A stretch of 45,141 nt of DNA from Flemingiibacterium sp045634005 (GCA_045634005.1 JAZQZL010000076.1:1-45141), one strand, 5' to 3'; positions 16,407-26,322 are shown, counted from the first letter of the stretch. Made by a program: numbers and translations. The notes: generated from the letters alone by a model not told the origin.

Positions 16407-17099
16407 TCAATCGTTATCGTATATTATATCACAAATCAACGTAAATGTAAAGAGATATTTGTAAATTTTGGTTTTCTCGGCTCTTGCCTGCCATTTTGCC
16501 GCATCCTCGCGAAGCGCCGCAAGCTCGCCGCGCATCTTTGCACTCTCGCCTACCTCAAGCATACGGATAGCGATAATGCGGTTCTCCGCCTCCGCTCTCG
16601 TGATATCGCGGCTGCCGGTGTTATCGGAGAAGGAGAAGCCGGTATTGACATTTGGAGGTGATTGTGATATACTATTATCAGTGGGGATGTCCAAATGCAT
16701 GCTTGCCTTGCTATTAGCAGGTACAGCAACGGACGTTCCCACGTTTTTGTTTTCTATAAATCCTATGCTATAAACATACATCTCCTTTGTGGCGTAATCG
16801 TTATTTACAACATCATTTCTCACATCAACAACTATATCATAACCCTTGCTTGCCGACTTCCTTGCCTCGCGAAGCGCCGCGCCGAACTTGTCGCGCATAT
16901 TTTCGATATGACGGAGCATCAGCTGCTTTTCGCGTAGCTCCTTGTCAGCCTCGCTGTACTCCTTGCCAAGCATAACGCGCTTGTTTAACTCCGCAATGTC
17001 CTCACGAATACGTACCGCCGCACGCTTCAGCGTATACCACATACGCGATGCCGCCGTGCGGTTTCTCTCGTCTCTCGCACACAAAACACACTCGCCCAC
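16407..17099 (-). pseudogene. Hypothetical protein, probably a truncated gene fragment
   Basis: An open frame of 230 codons. The middle is protein-like: a charged helical stretch (EADKELREKQLMLRHIENM) with coiled-coil character, a Ser/Asn-rich linker (GFSFSDNTGSRD) and a second helix (GELAALREDAAKWQARAEK). The proposed first ATG sits inside the inverted repeat after addA and has no ribosome binding site; an internal ATG at 17042 is a better start. The last 20 codons coincide with the promoter of the next gene. The pattern of short charged helices ending in a 'KWQ' segment recalls pieces of very large phage or conjugative-element proteins, but I cannot assign a family. A degraded remnant is the likeliest reading. 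Confidence 0.45.
16423..16451 (-). promoter_or_regulatory. Promoter of the GyrB-like gene
   Basis: TTTACA (16446-16451) and TATAAT (16423-16428), spacing 17, lie 34 bases upstream of the start codon. They fall inside the last codons of the open frame at 16407-17099, which argues that this end of the frame is not ancestral coding sequence. Confidence 0.65.
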
Positions 17100-17118
17100 A
17101 AGCGTTTGCCTGTGGGCG
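17093..17118. terminator. Hairpin at the end of addA
   Basis: CGCCCACA (17093-17100) pairs with TGTGGGCG (17111-17118) across a ten-base loop, six bases past the addA stop codon. The strong T-run is on the plus strand (ATTTTTTA); the minus-strand tail is weaker (GTGTGTTTTG). Confidence 0.55.
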
Positions 17119-17123
17119 ATTTT

Positions 17124-20100
17124 TTATTCAACCTCAACGCATCTTCCGAGCGCGAACGAGTATATCGCCACGCGCGAAACGAGCTTTGCCGCGATGCGCT
17201 CGCACGCCGCCTTGTAGTAGAGTAGCTGCATGCGGTGGCGCTCGAGGAGCATCTGTGCCGCACCGTCAAAATCAAGCTCCGACGGGATATAATCCGTCTT
17301 GTAGTCGATGAGCGTAATAGTGCCGTCATCATTCTCCCAGAAGCAGTCGATGACGCCCTGAACGAGCACGCTCTCGTCAGCGAGAGCCGCCTTTAACTGC
17401 TCGTTTTCGGTAAACTGCGCCGCGGGCAAATTAACGTTGAAGCGATGCTCGCGAACAACGTTTTTCGCCGCGCAAAGCTCGGCAAACGTGTCGCCCTCAA
17501 AGAACGCCGTAAGCTGGCGCACGTTTATGAGGGATGCCATACGCTTCGTGATAAAGCGGCCGTCAACAAGTCGCGCCGCTTCATCCGCAACCGTTTTTGC
17601 GATGTCTGCACAGCCCGCAAATCTCGCGAAATCGCAGAACTGCATAAACGTGTGCGTTGCGGTACCGCGCTCGGCACCCGTCGGCTTGTCCGCCGCCTCA
17701 CAGTCGAGGAAAAGCGGTCGCTTCGCCGCGAAATCGTACGGTTCAAAATCATCCTCAAGCTCCGCCGTATCCTCGTCGAGAAGGTTCGGCACAAGCTTTG
17801 AAACGGACAGCTTCGAGGGCAGCTTCGATGCCGCCTCGTGCGGATACACGAAGTCGAAGCGCTCTCGAACGAGCGCACGAAGCTCGTCCGTCGCCTCGGG
17901 GACTGTCCCCTCATTTTCCACCGCATCAGCCTCCACGGCTTCTTCGAGCGTCGGAAGTACCGTTTCGATAACGTATGGCACGTCGCCGCTGTGAGTGAGC
18001 TTATGATGCTCAAGCGCGGTGAGTATCCAGCGCATAAAGCCGCCGTTTTTCATCACAGCGTAGCGCGATAACCATCTGGCGCCCGTTTTAGCCTCGTCGA
18101 GTACTTTTTCGGTGTCCTTAATAAGTCCTGTAACGTACAGTCGCTCACGTGCTCGGGTCATCGCAACGTAAAGTATGCGCATTTCCTCCTCGAGCTGACT
18201 GTCGGAAAGGCGTCTGATAAGTGCCTGCCGCACGGGCGTGTCATAGCGTGCAAAGCCCGTCCTGTCACCAAGCATCGGCGATATACCGAGGCTTCGCTCG
18301 ATAACGATATTTTTCTTCAGATCCTGATCGTTGAAGTTCTTGCCCGCACCGCAGATAAAGCATACTGGAAATTCAAGGCCCTTGGAGTTGTGCATAGTCA
18401 TAAGCTTTACAGCACCGATCTCACCGCTGTCTATCTTTGCACTTTTGAGCTGCGCCTTCTTGTCAAGCACGTCGTTTATGTAGCGTATGAAGTTGTAAAT
18501 ACCCCTGAACGACGATGATTCGAACTTACGCGCATACTCGTAGAGGAGCATAAGGTTAGCTCGGCGCGTGGAATTGTTCTTATCGTAAACAAGCGAGAGA
18601 AGGTCGGTGTCCGTGTAAACGTACCAAAGAAGCTTGTCAACAGGCATACCTACCGCCTTGTCCTGCCAACGCGCAAGCGTATCAAGAAAGGCGCTTCCCT
18701 TTTCGAAAGCGTTCTCCTTACAGTACAGCACAAGTGCATCGTAAAGCGAGCCGTCCTTCGTGCTCCTTCGTATATTCACAAGATCGTCGAGCGTGAAGCC
18801 GAACACGGGGCTTCGAAGTGCACCTGCGAGGTAAATATCCCTCGTCGGGTTGTCAATTATGTTGAGAATACAAAGCGCTAAAAGCACCTCGGCATTTTCG
18901 AAGAAATCGCCCTCGGTTTCGCTGTGATAAGGTATGCCGCGAGCTGTAAACGCCGCGCCAAACGCCTCCGAATGCGCCCTCTCGCTTCGCATAATTATAG
19001 CGATATCAGAAGGCTTTATCGGCTCTCCGTTATTCTTTTTGCCCTCGCGCAATAGCCGTTCTATCTCGGTGGCAACGTACTGTGCCTCGCGAGCACAAAC
19101 GTCGGATGCATCCTCGTCCTCCGCGCCATCGATAAGCACAACGCGCACCGGCTCCCCGCACTCGGTGTCGACCTTCGAGTGTATGAGAAGATCCTCTTCG
19201 GTAAAGGGTATGTCGCCGCGGCCACTCGTGAAAAGACAGCCTGATACGATATTGGAAAAGTCGATGACCCGCTCATCACAGCGGAAATTGTTAGATAAGA
19301 ATATCGCCGCGCCCGTATCCTTACCGTCATCAAGCGTACCGAAGATCCTTCGGTATCCCGCGAATATCATCGGCTCCGCACCTCTGAAGGAATAAATGGA
19401 CTGCTTTATATCACCGACCATAAATCGGTTCTTACCGTTTGATACGGCGGCGAATATCGCATCCTGAACGGCGTTCACGTCCTGATATTCATCGATGTAT
19501 ATCTCGTCGAAGCGCTCTCGTACGTCGCGTGCAACGTCCGTCGGCTCTCCGTCCTCACCGACAAGCAGCTTGTAGGCGTATCTCTCGAGGTCGCCGAAAT
19601 CCACGATGCCGCGTCGGCGCTTTTCCTCTCCAAAGCGGTCGAGAAAAACCGAAAGCAAGGTGTAAAGCTTGTCAAGTGCATCTGCGATACTTTTGCTGCT
19701 TTGAAGAAGCTGCTCGCGAGAAAGCGAGAAGTAGTCAACAGCCGCCTTTTTGACGAAAGCCTTGTACTCGTCGCGTGTGCCCTTAACGTACAGCGCTTCC
19801 TCCGAAAGCACGTCGCCACGAACGCTTCCAAGACGCGCAGGCTCAAACGAATTCATGAGCGCAGATACGGCAAAATAGTCCTCGCGCTCACAGGCGGATA
19901 CAATACGGTCTATATAGTCAATATCCTCCGAAAAAGCGCCGTAGTACGCCTTTGTAAGCTTTTCGTCAGAGAGCAGCTCCGGCAGGATCGAAGCAAACAT
20001 TTCGCGGTACACCGAAAGTCTGCCGCGAATATAGCCGAGTATTTCCCTGCCGCACTCGCTCTTTCCGAAATCATCACCGGAGCGAAGTGTATCGGCGAAT

Positions 20101-20696
20101 TTTTTAATAAACTCAATATGCTCGGTAAAGCTTGAAAGCTTGTTTTCTATGCCGAGGAATATTTCAGCAAGCGCATCGTCGCTTTTCGTGCCCACGAATG
20201 CATCTGCGAAATCCTCAAAGCCTTCGATTGTGTAGCCGTCAACTCCGTCCGAATAATAGTCCTCGATTATCTCGTCCATTATACCGACACGCAGAAGCTC
20301 AATCTCCACACTATCGGCTATACGGAAGCCTGAAGGCAGTCCCGCCTCACCGGCATTCTCGCGTAAAATATCAAGGCAAAAGCTGTGTATGGTGGAGATT
20401 TTCGCACGGTCGAGCGACAAAAGCTGACGCGCGAGTCTGCGGTCTCCGGGACGCTTTGCGATAGCCTCGGTAATCGCCGAGGATATGCGCTCCTTGAGCT
20501 CAGTTGCCGCCGCGTGCGTAAAGGTAACCACAAGCATACGCGAAAGCTCGGCAGGATGCTCGGGATCGGTCAGATGACGAATTATGCGCTCGGTGAGAAC
20601 GGCAGTCTTACCCGATCCTGCACCTGCAGAAATAAGCAAGTCGCGTCCGCTTGCCTCTATTGCCAAGCGCTGTCCGCTTGTCCATTCTCTTGCCAT
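17124..20696 (-). CDS. addA: ATP-dependent helicase/nuclease subunit A (AddA)
   Basis: 1190 residues from the ATG at 20696, which shares one base with the addB stop (TGATG), so the two are translationally coupled. With AddB it processes double-strand breaks to load RecA. UvrD-type helicase motifs: Q motif WTSGQRLAIEA, Walker A SAGAGSGKTAVLTERI, motif II YIDEYQDVN, motif III VGDIKQSIYSFRGAEP, motif V LMTMHNSKGLEFPV and motif VI ILYVAMTRARERLYVTG. The C-terminal RecB-like nuclease domain has GTATHTFMQFC, GVIDCFWEND and LIDYKTDY (about 1130), with the catalytic Asp and Lys in place. Length and domain order are normal for Firmicutes AddA. Confidence 0.97.
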   Translation of the reverse strand: MAREWTSGQRLAIEASGRDLLISAGAGSGKTAVLTERIIRHLTDPEHPAELSRMLVVTFTHAAATELKERISSAITEAIAKRPGDRRLARQLLSLDRAKISTIHSFCLDILRENAGEAGLPSGFRIADSVEIELLRVGIMDEIIEDYYSDGVDGYTIEGFEDFADAFVGTKSDDALAEIFLGIENKLSSFTEHIEFIKKFADTLRSGDDFGKSECGREILGYIRGRLSVYREMFASILPELLSDEKLTKAYYGAFSEDIDYIDRIVSACEREDYFAVSALMNSFEPARLGSVRGDVLSEEALYVKGTRDEYKAFVKKAAVDYFSLSREQLLQSSKSIADALDKLYTLLSVFLDRFGEEKRRRGIVDFGDLERYAYKLLVGEDGEPTDVARDVRERFDEIYIDEYQDVNAVQDAIFAAVSNGKNRFMVGDIKQSIYSFRGAEPMIFAGYRRIFGTLDDGKDTGAAIFLSNNFRCDERVIDFSNIVSGCLFTSGRGDIPFTEEDLLIHSKVDTECGEPVRVVLIDGAEDEDASDVCAREAQYVATEIERLLREGKKNNGEPIKPSDIAIIMRSERAHSEAFGAAFTARGIPYHSETEGDFFENAEVLLALCILNIIDNPTRDIYLAGALRSPVFGFTLDDLVNIRRSTKDGSLYDALVLYCKENAFEKGSAFLDTLARWQDKAVGMPVDKLLWYVYTDTDLLSLVYDKNNSTRRANLMLLYEYARKFESSSFRGIYNFIRYINDVLDKKAQLKSAKIDSGEIGAVKLMTMHNSKGLEFPVCFICGAGKNFNDQDLKKNIVIERSLGISPMLGDRTGFARYDTPVRQALIRRLSDSQLEEEMRILYVAMTRARERLYVTGLIKDTEKVLDEAKTGARWLSRYAVMKNGGFMRWILTALEHHKLTHSGDVPYVIETVLPTLEEAVEADAVENEGTVPEATDELRALVRERFDFVYPHEAASKLPSKLSVSKLVPNLLDEDTAELEDDFEPYDFAAKRPLFLDCEAADKPTGAERGTATHTFMQFCDFARFAGCADIAKTVADEAARLVDGRFITKRMASLINVRQLTAFFEGDTFAELCAAKNVVREHRFNVNLPAAQFTENEQLKAALADESVLVQGVIDCFWENDDGTITLIDYKTDYIPSELDFDGAAQMLLERHRMQLLYYKAACERIAAKLVSRVAIYSFALGRCVEVE

Positions 20697-23600
20697 CAGC
20701 CCTCTCCCACCTTTCTCTGCTTGCGGCAAATCGGGCGCATAGCGCAGTATTTGCACGCGTCGTGTTTTTTGTCCTGTATAGGCTTTGCCGAGGCGTTACC
20801 CCGCTTTATCTCCTCGCCGATACTGCCAACGGTTTCTTCAATCGACGACAGAAGCGTCTTGAAGCCTTCAAGCGAGGTAAGACTTGCGGCACCGGAAAAC
20901 GTGCCGTCCTTTTTGATCTTTACGGGCAGATATTTGCCCGTAAGCTCCGCGTCCATTGCGCGAAGCACAGCTTCGTCCTCAAGAAGCAGTCCCTTGCGCG
21001 AAAGCATACCTCCGACCATTTCCTCGACTTCCTCCGCCGTTGCCTCACTCTCAAGCGTTACCGTGGGTACGCCCGCCTTAAAATAAAGTATACCTGCAGG
21101 AATGATCTCGGCGTTTTCGGGTATCTTCAGCGCACTTCTCGGACTCTGTCCGTTTTTCCATATTGAGAACAGATAGAGAAGCATCTGCATATCAAGGCCC
21201 ATCGCCACAGTTTCAAGCGAAAACTCCTTCGAGCCTGTCTTATAGTCAACTACACGAACGTAGTATTTATCATCAGTTTGCATAACGTCAACGCGGTCTG
21301 CCACACCGTAAACGTATGCATTCGTGCCGTCCGAAAGCTTTACTGAAAGCGGCTCGACAGTCGCTTCGTCAGGCGACGGGAACCGTATCGGCAGCTCGAA
21401 GAATGCAGGCCTGAAGCGGCTCTGCGAAAACTCCGCGGCAAGATTTTTGCAAAGTATCCCCGACGAGCGGCGAAGGCGCTCGAAAAGATGCGCAAGGCGG
21501 CTTCCCGAAAAGTTCGGCGCTATGCGGCATATCGTCTGCATATAGTCGGATACTATCTTTTCGACCATTTGGTCGACCTCGTCGTCTGTGATGTCTGCGA
21601 GAGTGCCTTCACGCTCGGCGCGCGAAACAAACGCCTCGAGGATATGATGCACAAACGTACCTATATCCGCGGCGGAGAACGTCGCCTTTTTCATCTCGTC
21701 AAGCTTAAGCACGTATTTGCAGAAATACGAGAAATGACAAAGCACATACGCGTCAAGGCGCGACTGTGTTAACGCAAGGTCGCCGCCAAAAAGCTTTTTC
21801 GCCGTAGCCTCGCAAAGCACCTCTCCGCCATCAGAAAGCGGAACCGCTATACGCTCGGCACGCGCGGACATTTCTCCGTCGTCCTTCAGATATTCCTTTA
21901 TAGCCGCGCCGAGCGGTGTACCGTCGGCCTCGGCGGCGAATTCAAGCAGATTGCCGCGTCCTTCAAGTCGTTTTTCAATCGGCTCTGCGGCGAAGCGCAC
22001 CGCCTTTTTTTTCGGGAACAGCGCGAGAAGGCGCAAAGCTCCAAGCGATGGCTTAAGCGTATCACCTGCAAGATCGGACGACGACCACACGACCGTCAGC
22101 GATTCGGATGCGCTCGTAAGCGCGCGGTAGAACGCAAAACGCTCGTCGGTTGCGCGACAGTCGGTACCCGGTGCAAGGCAGACGCCAACACCTGCTAAAA
22201 TATCACGTTCAAAGTCGCGGAACACGCCCTCATCCGTAGGAGAAAGCGGGAACACGCCCTCGTTAGCACCGATAACGTAAATATGCTTCGCGGCGGCACG
22301 CAAAAGCGTAGCATCGCCCGAAACCACCTCGTCGACAGTGCTCGGTATGCGTCCGATGTCGGTCGTATCAAATATAAGCCCAAGAAGCTCGGCGAATGCC
22401 GCAGTATCAACCTCAAGCTCCGGCATAAGTGCCGCGAGCTCATCGAGCGCGTTGATAAGCACGCCCCAAAGCTGCTCGTATTCTCTTGCACCTGCAGGAT
22501 CAAAGATGCGTTTTTGTCTTGCAATAGAGTCAAGTCGCTCGGGAATATTAAGCGCTATAAGATAGCTGTAAAGTGCGGTCGCATATTCACGCACGTTTTT
22601 AGCATCGCGCAATGCCGTACGAAGGTCGGCAAGCGGTATCATCACACGCTCTCGAACGTCGTTCACAGTATCGAGTACACGCGCTGATTTTTCGGAAAAT
22701 GCGGCGGTGTAGCCGTCAGGATTCATGGTGAAATCCTCATTCCAACGTGCAAAGCCGCGCACCGCCCACGCGCTCGCATAATTTTCAAGCGCGCACACCT
22801 CTCCCGGCGTAAGATTGCAAAGTCCGGTTTTTATGTAGGAGATCATATCCTCTGTACGGAAATTGGTCGAAATGAGCGTAAGCGCAAGAAGAATAAGCCT
22901 GATCAGCGGCTTATTTTTTATATCGACTCTGTGCGCGGCAAAATGCGGCACGCCGTACTTTTCGAGCATAACGTCAAGTATGCCGTCATAGCGGTCAATA
23001 CCGCGCGTCACTATAGCAAAATCGCGCCATTTCGCGCCCTCGCGTACGCGTCTGCATATATCGGTCGCCACAGCCTCACACTCCGCAAAAAGGCTGCCGC
23101 ACTCCACAAGCGAAAGTGCCGGAGAATCCTCCTCGAACACAGCACTTTCGGCAGCATCGAGCGACCAGAGATTTTTTTCAATAAAGCAAAGCTCAGGAAT
23201 GTCCGTGCGAAGATTTTCGGTAAGCCTTTCTTCGCATACGTCCCTCCTTACACGCACAGCAATCTCTTTAAGATATTCCGCCGTTTTCGCTTGGTTTTCA
23301 AACGTCGCGTCGGACTCGTCAAGACAAAGCGAAACCGTTACGCTGTCTGCCCCCTTGAATATAGCTTCTATCGCGCGGTACTCCTGCGGCGTGAAGCCGT
23401 AGAAGGAGTCAAGATAGACGTCCGTGCCGTTAAAGAAATCGTGCCCGTCGAGCAAGTCCGCCGCCTTTGTGAGGTCGTCAGATGCGTCGTCGGCAGTCTG
23501 CGAGAGCAGATTTGAGTATGCCGCGTAAACGAGCGAGAGGTCGTAAAGCTTGTCCGCAAGGCGAGTATTTTCGCCGTCCTTTGAAATAGCATCTGCCGCC

Positions 23601-24007
23601 TGCTCGAGTGCGCGAGGCGTGATACAGTACGACTTGAACTCGGAAATTGCCGAAAGCATCTCGGCGGCAGTGCTTTTGTCAGCAACAATACCGCTTTTAA
23701 GCATAGGCGCAAGCTCCGCCAGCTCACGCCACATCATAAGCATCTGACCGCTTTTGGTCACGTAGCTGTAGGAAAGTCCGCCGTACTCTCTGAATATCCG
23801 GTTGCAAAGTCTGCGAAAATTTAAAATCTCAAGCGAAAGTGTGGGCACGTCGCCAATAAGCTCGGTCATACGAGCTTCCGTCGCAAGGGCGGTCTGTTCG
23901 GGCACAATAACGAGCACACGCCTTCCTTCACGCACCGCAGCCGATGCTAGAGAGCATATACGCGAGCTTTTACCGCTTCCCGCTCTGCCGTAGATAAAAT
24001 TTATCAT
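20696..24007 (-). CDS. addB: ATP-dependent nuclease subunit B (AddB)
   Basis: 1103 residues. Walker A is GRAGSGKSSRI at residues 8-18, followed by the degenerate helicase-like fold of AddB. The C-terminal nuclease domain has SRLDAYVLCHFSYFCKYVL, VRVVDYKTGSKEF and the last three iron-sulfur ligands in CKYCAMRPIC; the first ligand is in the LCHFSYFC segment. This 4Fe-4S nuclease cleaves one strand and recognises Chi-like sites with AddA. It begins 12 bases after the stop of the small membrane protein gene, with GAGGTG as ribosome binding site, and overlaps addA by one base. Confidence 0.96.
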   Translation of the reverse strand: MINFIYGRAGSGKSSRICSLASAAVREGRRVLVIVPEQTALATEARMTELIGDVPTLSLEILNFRRLCNRIFREYGGLSYSYVTKSGQMLMMWRELAELAPMLKSGIVADKSTAAEMLSAISEFKSYCITPRALEQAADAISKDGENTRLADKLYDLSLVYAAYSNLLSQTADDASDDLTKAADLLDGHDFFNGTDVYLDSFYGFTPQEYRAIEAIFKGADSVTVSLCLDESDATFENQAKTAEYLKEIAVRVRRDVCEERLTENLRTDIPELCFIEKNLWSLDAAESAVFEEDSPALSLVECGSLFAECEAVATDICRRVREGAKWRDFAIVTRGIDRYDGILDVMLEKYGVPHFAAHRVDIKNKPLIRLILLALTLISTNFRTEDMISYIKTGLCNLTPGEVCALENYASAWAVRGFARWNEDFTMNPDGYTAAFSEKSARVLDTVNDVRERVMIPLADLRTALRDAKNVREYATALYSYLIALNIPERLDSIARQKRIFDPAGAREYEQLWGVLINALDELAALMPELEVDTAAFAELLGLIFDTTDIGRIPSTVDEVVSGDATLLRAAAKHIYVIGANEGVFPLSPTDEGVFRDFERDILAGVGVCLAPGTDCRATDERFAFYRALTSASESLTVVWSSSDLAGDTLKPSLGALRLLALFPKKKAVRFAAEPIEKRLEGRGNLLEFAAEADGTPLGAAIKEYLKDDGEMSARAERIAVPLSDGGEVLCEATAKKLFGGDLALTQSRLDAYVLCHFSYFCKYVLKLDEMKKATFSAADIGTFVHHILEAFVSRAEREGTLADITDDEVDQMVEKIVSDYMQTICRIAPNFSGSRLAHLFERLRRSSGILCKNLAAEFSQSRFRPAFFELPIRFPSPDEATVEPLSVKLSDGTNAYVYGVADRVDVMQTDDKYYVRVVDYKTGSKEFSLETVAMGLDMQMLLYLFSIWKNGQSPRSALKIPENAEIIPAGILYFKAGVPTVTLESEATAEEVEEMVGGMLSRKGLLLEDEAVLRAMDAELTGKYLPVKIKKDGTFSGAASLTSLEGFKTLLSSIEETVGSIGEEIKRGNASAKPIQDKKHDACKYCAMRPICRKQRKVGEG

Positions 24008-24019
24008 AAAATCACCTCG

Positions 24020-24556
24020 CTAAATCAGATAAACAGTTTTATTTGAAATTTGTGATAATTTTCTTCGTTTAAGGCGAAAGTAAAATGCGTGGCGGATATA
24101 CCAAACACCCTCTTTGGCGCTTGCGCATATGAAGTGCCGTGAAGCCGACGGGCATATTACGAATACCGCCGCACCGCTCCCGGCAAGCTCACGCGCAAAG
24201 CCCTCGCCAAATGCGCCTGCCTCGGATATGATATAAATTCGCTCACACGCGAGCGCTTTTTCGAGCGCTTCGCCCTTCAGCACACGCTTACCAATAAAAT
24301 AGTCAAGCAGTACAAGAGCGGCAAATATTATCAGAGCAAGCGGTATCAGCGCCATAATCACCGCCGCGAAAAGTATCAGCACCGCGCTCGCTTCGATCAC
24401 GGTTACGGTAATGCGTATATACCTGAAAATACGCGTGAGCAGAGTAAATCGGCGCGCTATTTTGTAAGCTCTGCCAAGCGTGCCGTAAAGGGAGCTTTTT
24501 CTCATTTTGGAAATAATGTATGTGATAAGCGTTTTACAGCTGATAAGCTCGGGCAT
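24020..24556 (-). CDS. Small membrane protein of unknown function
   Basis: 178 residues. A basic N-terminal part (residues 1-48) precedes a long hydrophobic stretch at about 50-90 (SAVLILFAAVIMALIPLALI, then FAALVLLDYFIG), enough for two closely spaced membrane segments. The soluble remainder includes IYIISEAGAFGEGFARELAG and ends with a basic segment (YFRLKRRKLS). I do not recognise a family. It is the first gene of a three-gene unit with addB and addA, so its expression probably follows DNA repair genes, but no direct functional link is visible. Confidence 0.7.
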   Translation of the reverse strand: MPELISCKTLITYIISKMRKSSLYGTLGRAYKIARRFTLLTRIFRYIRITVTVIEASAVLILFAAVIMALIPLALIIFAALVLLDYFIGKRVLKGEALEKALACERIYIISEAGAFGEGFARELAGSGAAVFVICPSASRHFICASAKEGVWYIRHAFYFRLKRRKLSQISNKTVYLI

Positions 24557-24593
24557 AAGAACCTCACTTTAGATGTAATCGTATCACATTTAT

Positions 24594-24622
24594 ATTATAA
24601 CATATTCGGTGTCCCAATACAA
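24594..24622 (-). promoter_or_regulatory. Promoter of the membrane protein-addB-addA unit
   Basis: TTGTAT (24617-24622) and TATAAT (24594-24599) with a 17-base spacer on the minus strand, 37 bases before the start codon. Confidence 0.65.
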
Positions 24623-24680
24623 GGACATTCAAGGAAATTTATGCCCATTATATTTTTTGACGGAAAATTTCAAAAAAGCC

Positions 24681-24709
24681 TTTACAAACAAAAGATTTTG
24701 TGGTACAAT
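24681..24709 (+). promoter_or_regulatory. Promoter of the SLOG-family gene
   Basis: TTTACA (24681-24686) and TACAAT (24704-24709), spacing 17, with a TGG before the -10. It lies 30 bases upstream of the ATG at 24740 and diverges from the addB-side promoter. Confidence 0.65.
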
Positions 24710-24739
24710 ACTTTACAGAACAATTGTTTGGAGGGCTAT

Positions 24740-25288
24740 ATGACACCTACTGTTGAAAACTCCTGCTGCTTTACGGGACACCGAAAGATCGACAGCAGCA
24801 AGCTTCCGTCGCTCGTGGATAAAATATTTCTTGAGGTAAGCTATCTCTCCGAGCACGGGATAAAAAACTTCTATGCAGGCGGCGCGCTCGGCTTTGACAC
24901 CATCGCGGCGCTCACCGTCCTTCGCCTGCGTCAGCGCGGCGACGATATAAAGCTGCATCTTATGCTTCCCTGTCCCGAGCAGTACCGAAATTGGAGCCAG
25001 CGTGATATCGACATCTACAACGATATCCTCGCGCGTGCCGACTCCAAGACTGTGCTTTGCGATCACTATCACGCAGGGGCTATGCACGTACGCAACCGCG
25101 CTATGGTCGACGCGGCGGGACACTGTATCTGCTTTTGGGATAAAGAGCTTTCCGGCGCGTCCAAATCGGGCGGCGGCACGCTCTATACGGTAAACTACGC
25201 AAGGAAGCTTCATCGGCGCATCGTCAACCTCTGTGACGAGCCGCCCGAGGACACGCAGATCGAGTTTGATTTCGAGCCGGCCTTCTAA
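24740..25288 (+). CDS. SLOG-family nucleotide-binding-like protein (DUF1273/YpsA type)
   Basis: 182 residues from the ATG at 24740, chosen because GGAGGG lies four bases upstream; the frame is open for 33 codons further but without a ribosome binding site. Signature elements: CCFTGHRKI near the N-terminus, FYAGGALGFDTIAALTVLRL (glycine-rich loop), LMLPCPEQYRNW, MHVRNRAMVDAAG and a C-terminal GGGTLYTVNYA. This matches DUF1273/SLOG Rossmann-like proteins, which probably bind nucleotides or nucleotide-derived ligands. Some family members act near phage-defence or competence genes; nothing of that kind is adjacent. It is monocistronic, since the next gene has its own promoter. Confidence 0.85.
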   Translation: MTPTVENSCCFTGHRKIDSSKLPSLVDKIFLEVSYLSEHGIKNFYAGGALGFDTIAALTVLRLRQRGDDIKLHLMLPCPEQYRNWSQRDIDIYNDILARADSKTVLCDHYHAGAMHVRNRAMVDAAGHCICFWDKELSGASKSGGGTLYTVNYARKLHRRIVNLCDEPPEDTQIEFDFEPAF

Positions 25289-25332
25289 AGGAGGATCCGA
25301 AGCAAAATTAGGAAAAAACTATATCTTTACTA

Positions 25333-25361
25333 TTGACTTTACAGGGCGTGTATGCTATAAT
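25333..25361 (+). promoter_or_regulatory. Promoter of the PIG-L deacetylase gene
   Basis: TTGACT (25333-25338) and TATAAT (25356-25361) with a 17-base spacer. Its leader includes a small AAACC-GCAA-GGTTT hairpin (25383-25396) before the ribosome binding site. Confidence 0.7.
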
Positions 25362-25426
25362 ATTCTGTGGATAAATGTCCGCAAACCGCAAGGTTTTACA
25401 TATTTAGTTGATAGGAGTTACTTACT

Positions 25427-26305
25427 ATGGAAAAACAGATTCGCGCTCTTTTTATTGGCGCACACCCCGATGACTGTGACTTTGAGGGCGGCGGTCTTGC
25501 ACTCAAGTATGCTCGTGCAGGTCACGTTGTAAAATTCATCTCCGTTTGCGACGGCTCCGGCGGTCACCACGAGATGACTCCCGAAGAAACAAAAACAAGA
25601 CGCAGAGGCGAATCGCGCAGAGTTGCCGAGTTTATCGGAATCGAATACGACGTATGGGATATTCCGGACTGCGAGATTATCAACGACCTCGAGAACCGCA
25701 AGCGTATAACCCGTGAGATACGCAAGTTCAACCCCGACGTTGTGTTCTGCTGCCGTTCCAACGACTACCACGCTGACCACAGAAACTGTGCAGGTATGGT
25801 TCAGGATGCTTCGTACTTACTCATCGTTCCGCATTTCTGCCCCGACACTCCCGCAATGAAGCAGATGCCGATCATTCTCAACTTCTACGACCGTTTCCAG
25901 AATCCGCCCTTCAAGGCTGACGTTATCATTGACATTGGCGACGTGCTCGACGACAAGATCAAGATGCTCTCCTTCCACGAGTCGCAGATGTTCGAGTGGC
26001 TTCCCTACACCAAGGGCAGACTCGCCGAGGTTCCGACCGGTGAAGCAGAGCGCCTCGAGTGGCTCCACGAGCCCCGTCTTCCCGAGGATATAAGCAACGT
26101 TACGCAGGAAGACATCACCAAGCCCTATACCGGCTCTTACTGCGAGTGGCGCGACGCTGTTCCCTCGTTCAAGTACCGTGACCTTCTCATCAAGCGTTAC
26201 GGAGAGGAGCGCGGCAGCAAGGTTCGCTTCTCCGAGGCATTTGCAGTATGCGAATACGGCAGACGTATGACGCCCGAGGACGAAAAGGTATTCTTCCCGT
26301 TCTGA
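25427..26305 (+). CDS. PIG-L family (LmbE-like) zinc-dependent deacetylase
   Basis: 292 residues. The zinc site of the family is evident: AHPDDCDFEGGG at residues 11-22 and the later HADH in NDYHADHRNCAG (about 122). The fold around them (VKFISVCDGSGGHHEM, RREESR-like segment, DVVFCCRSND) fits LmbE/PIG-L enzymes, which remove N-acetyl groups from GlcNAc-containing substrates. The acceptor is unknown. Related proteins of similar length in Clostridia are common and mostly uncharacterised. GATAGGAG precedes the ATG, and a strong terminator follows, so it is a single-gene unit. Confidence 0.88.
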   Translation: MEKQIRALFIGAHPDDCDFEGGGLALKYARAGHVVKFISVCDGSGGHHEMTPEETKTRRRGESRRVAEFIGIEYDVWDIPDCEIINDLENRKRITREIRKFNPDVVFCCRSNDYHADHRNCAGMVQDASYLLIVPHFCPDTPAMKQMPIILNFYDRFQNPPFKADVIIDIGDVLDDKIKMLSFHESQMFEWLPYTKGRLAEVPTGEAERLEWLHEPRLPEDISNVTQEDITKPYTGSYCEWRDAVPSFKYRDLLIKRYGEERGSKVRFSEAFAVCEYGRRMTPEDEKVFFPF

Positions 26306-26322
26306 TTTAATGCATACGAAAT

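Noticed and set aside
24740..26305. SLOG gene and PIG-L deacetylase as a two-gene defence or conflict system
   Set aside because: Each has its own promoter, the deacetylase has its own terminator, and no effector or nuclease is adjacent; a functional link is not supported.
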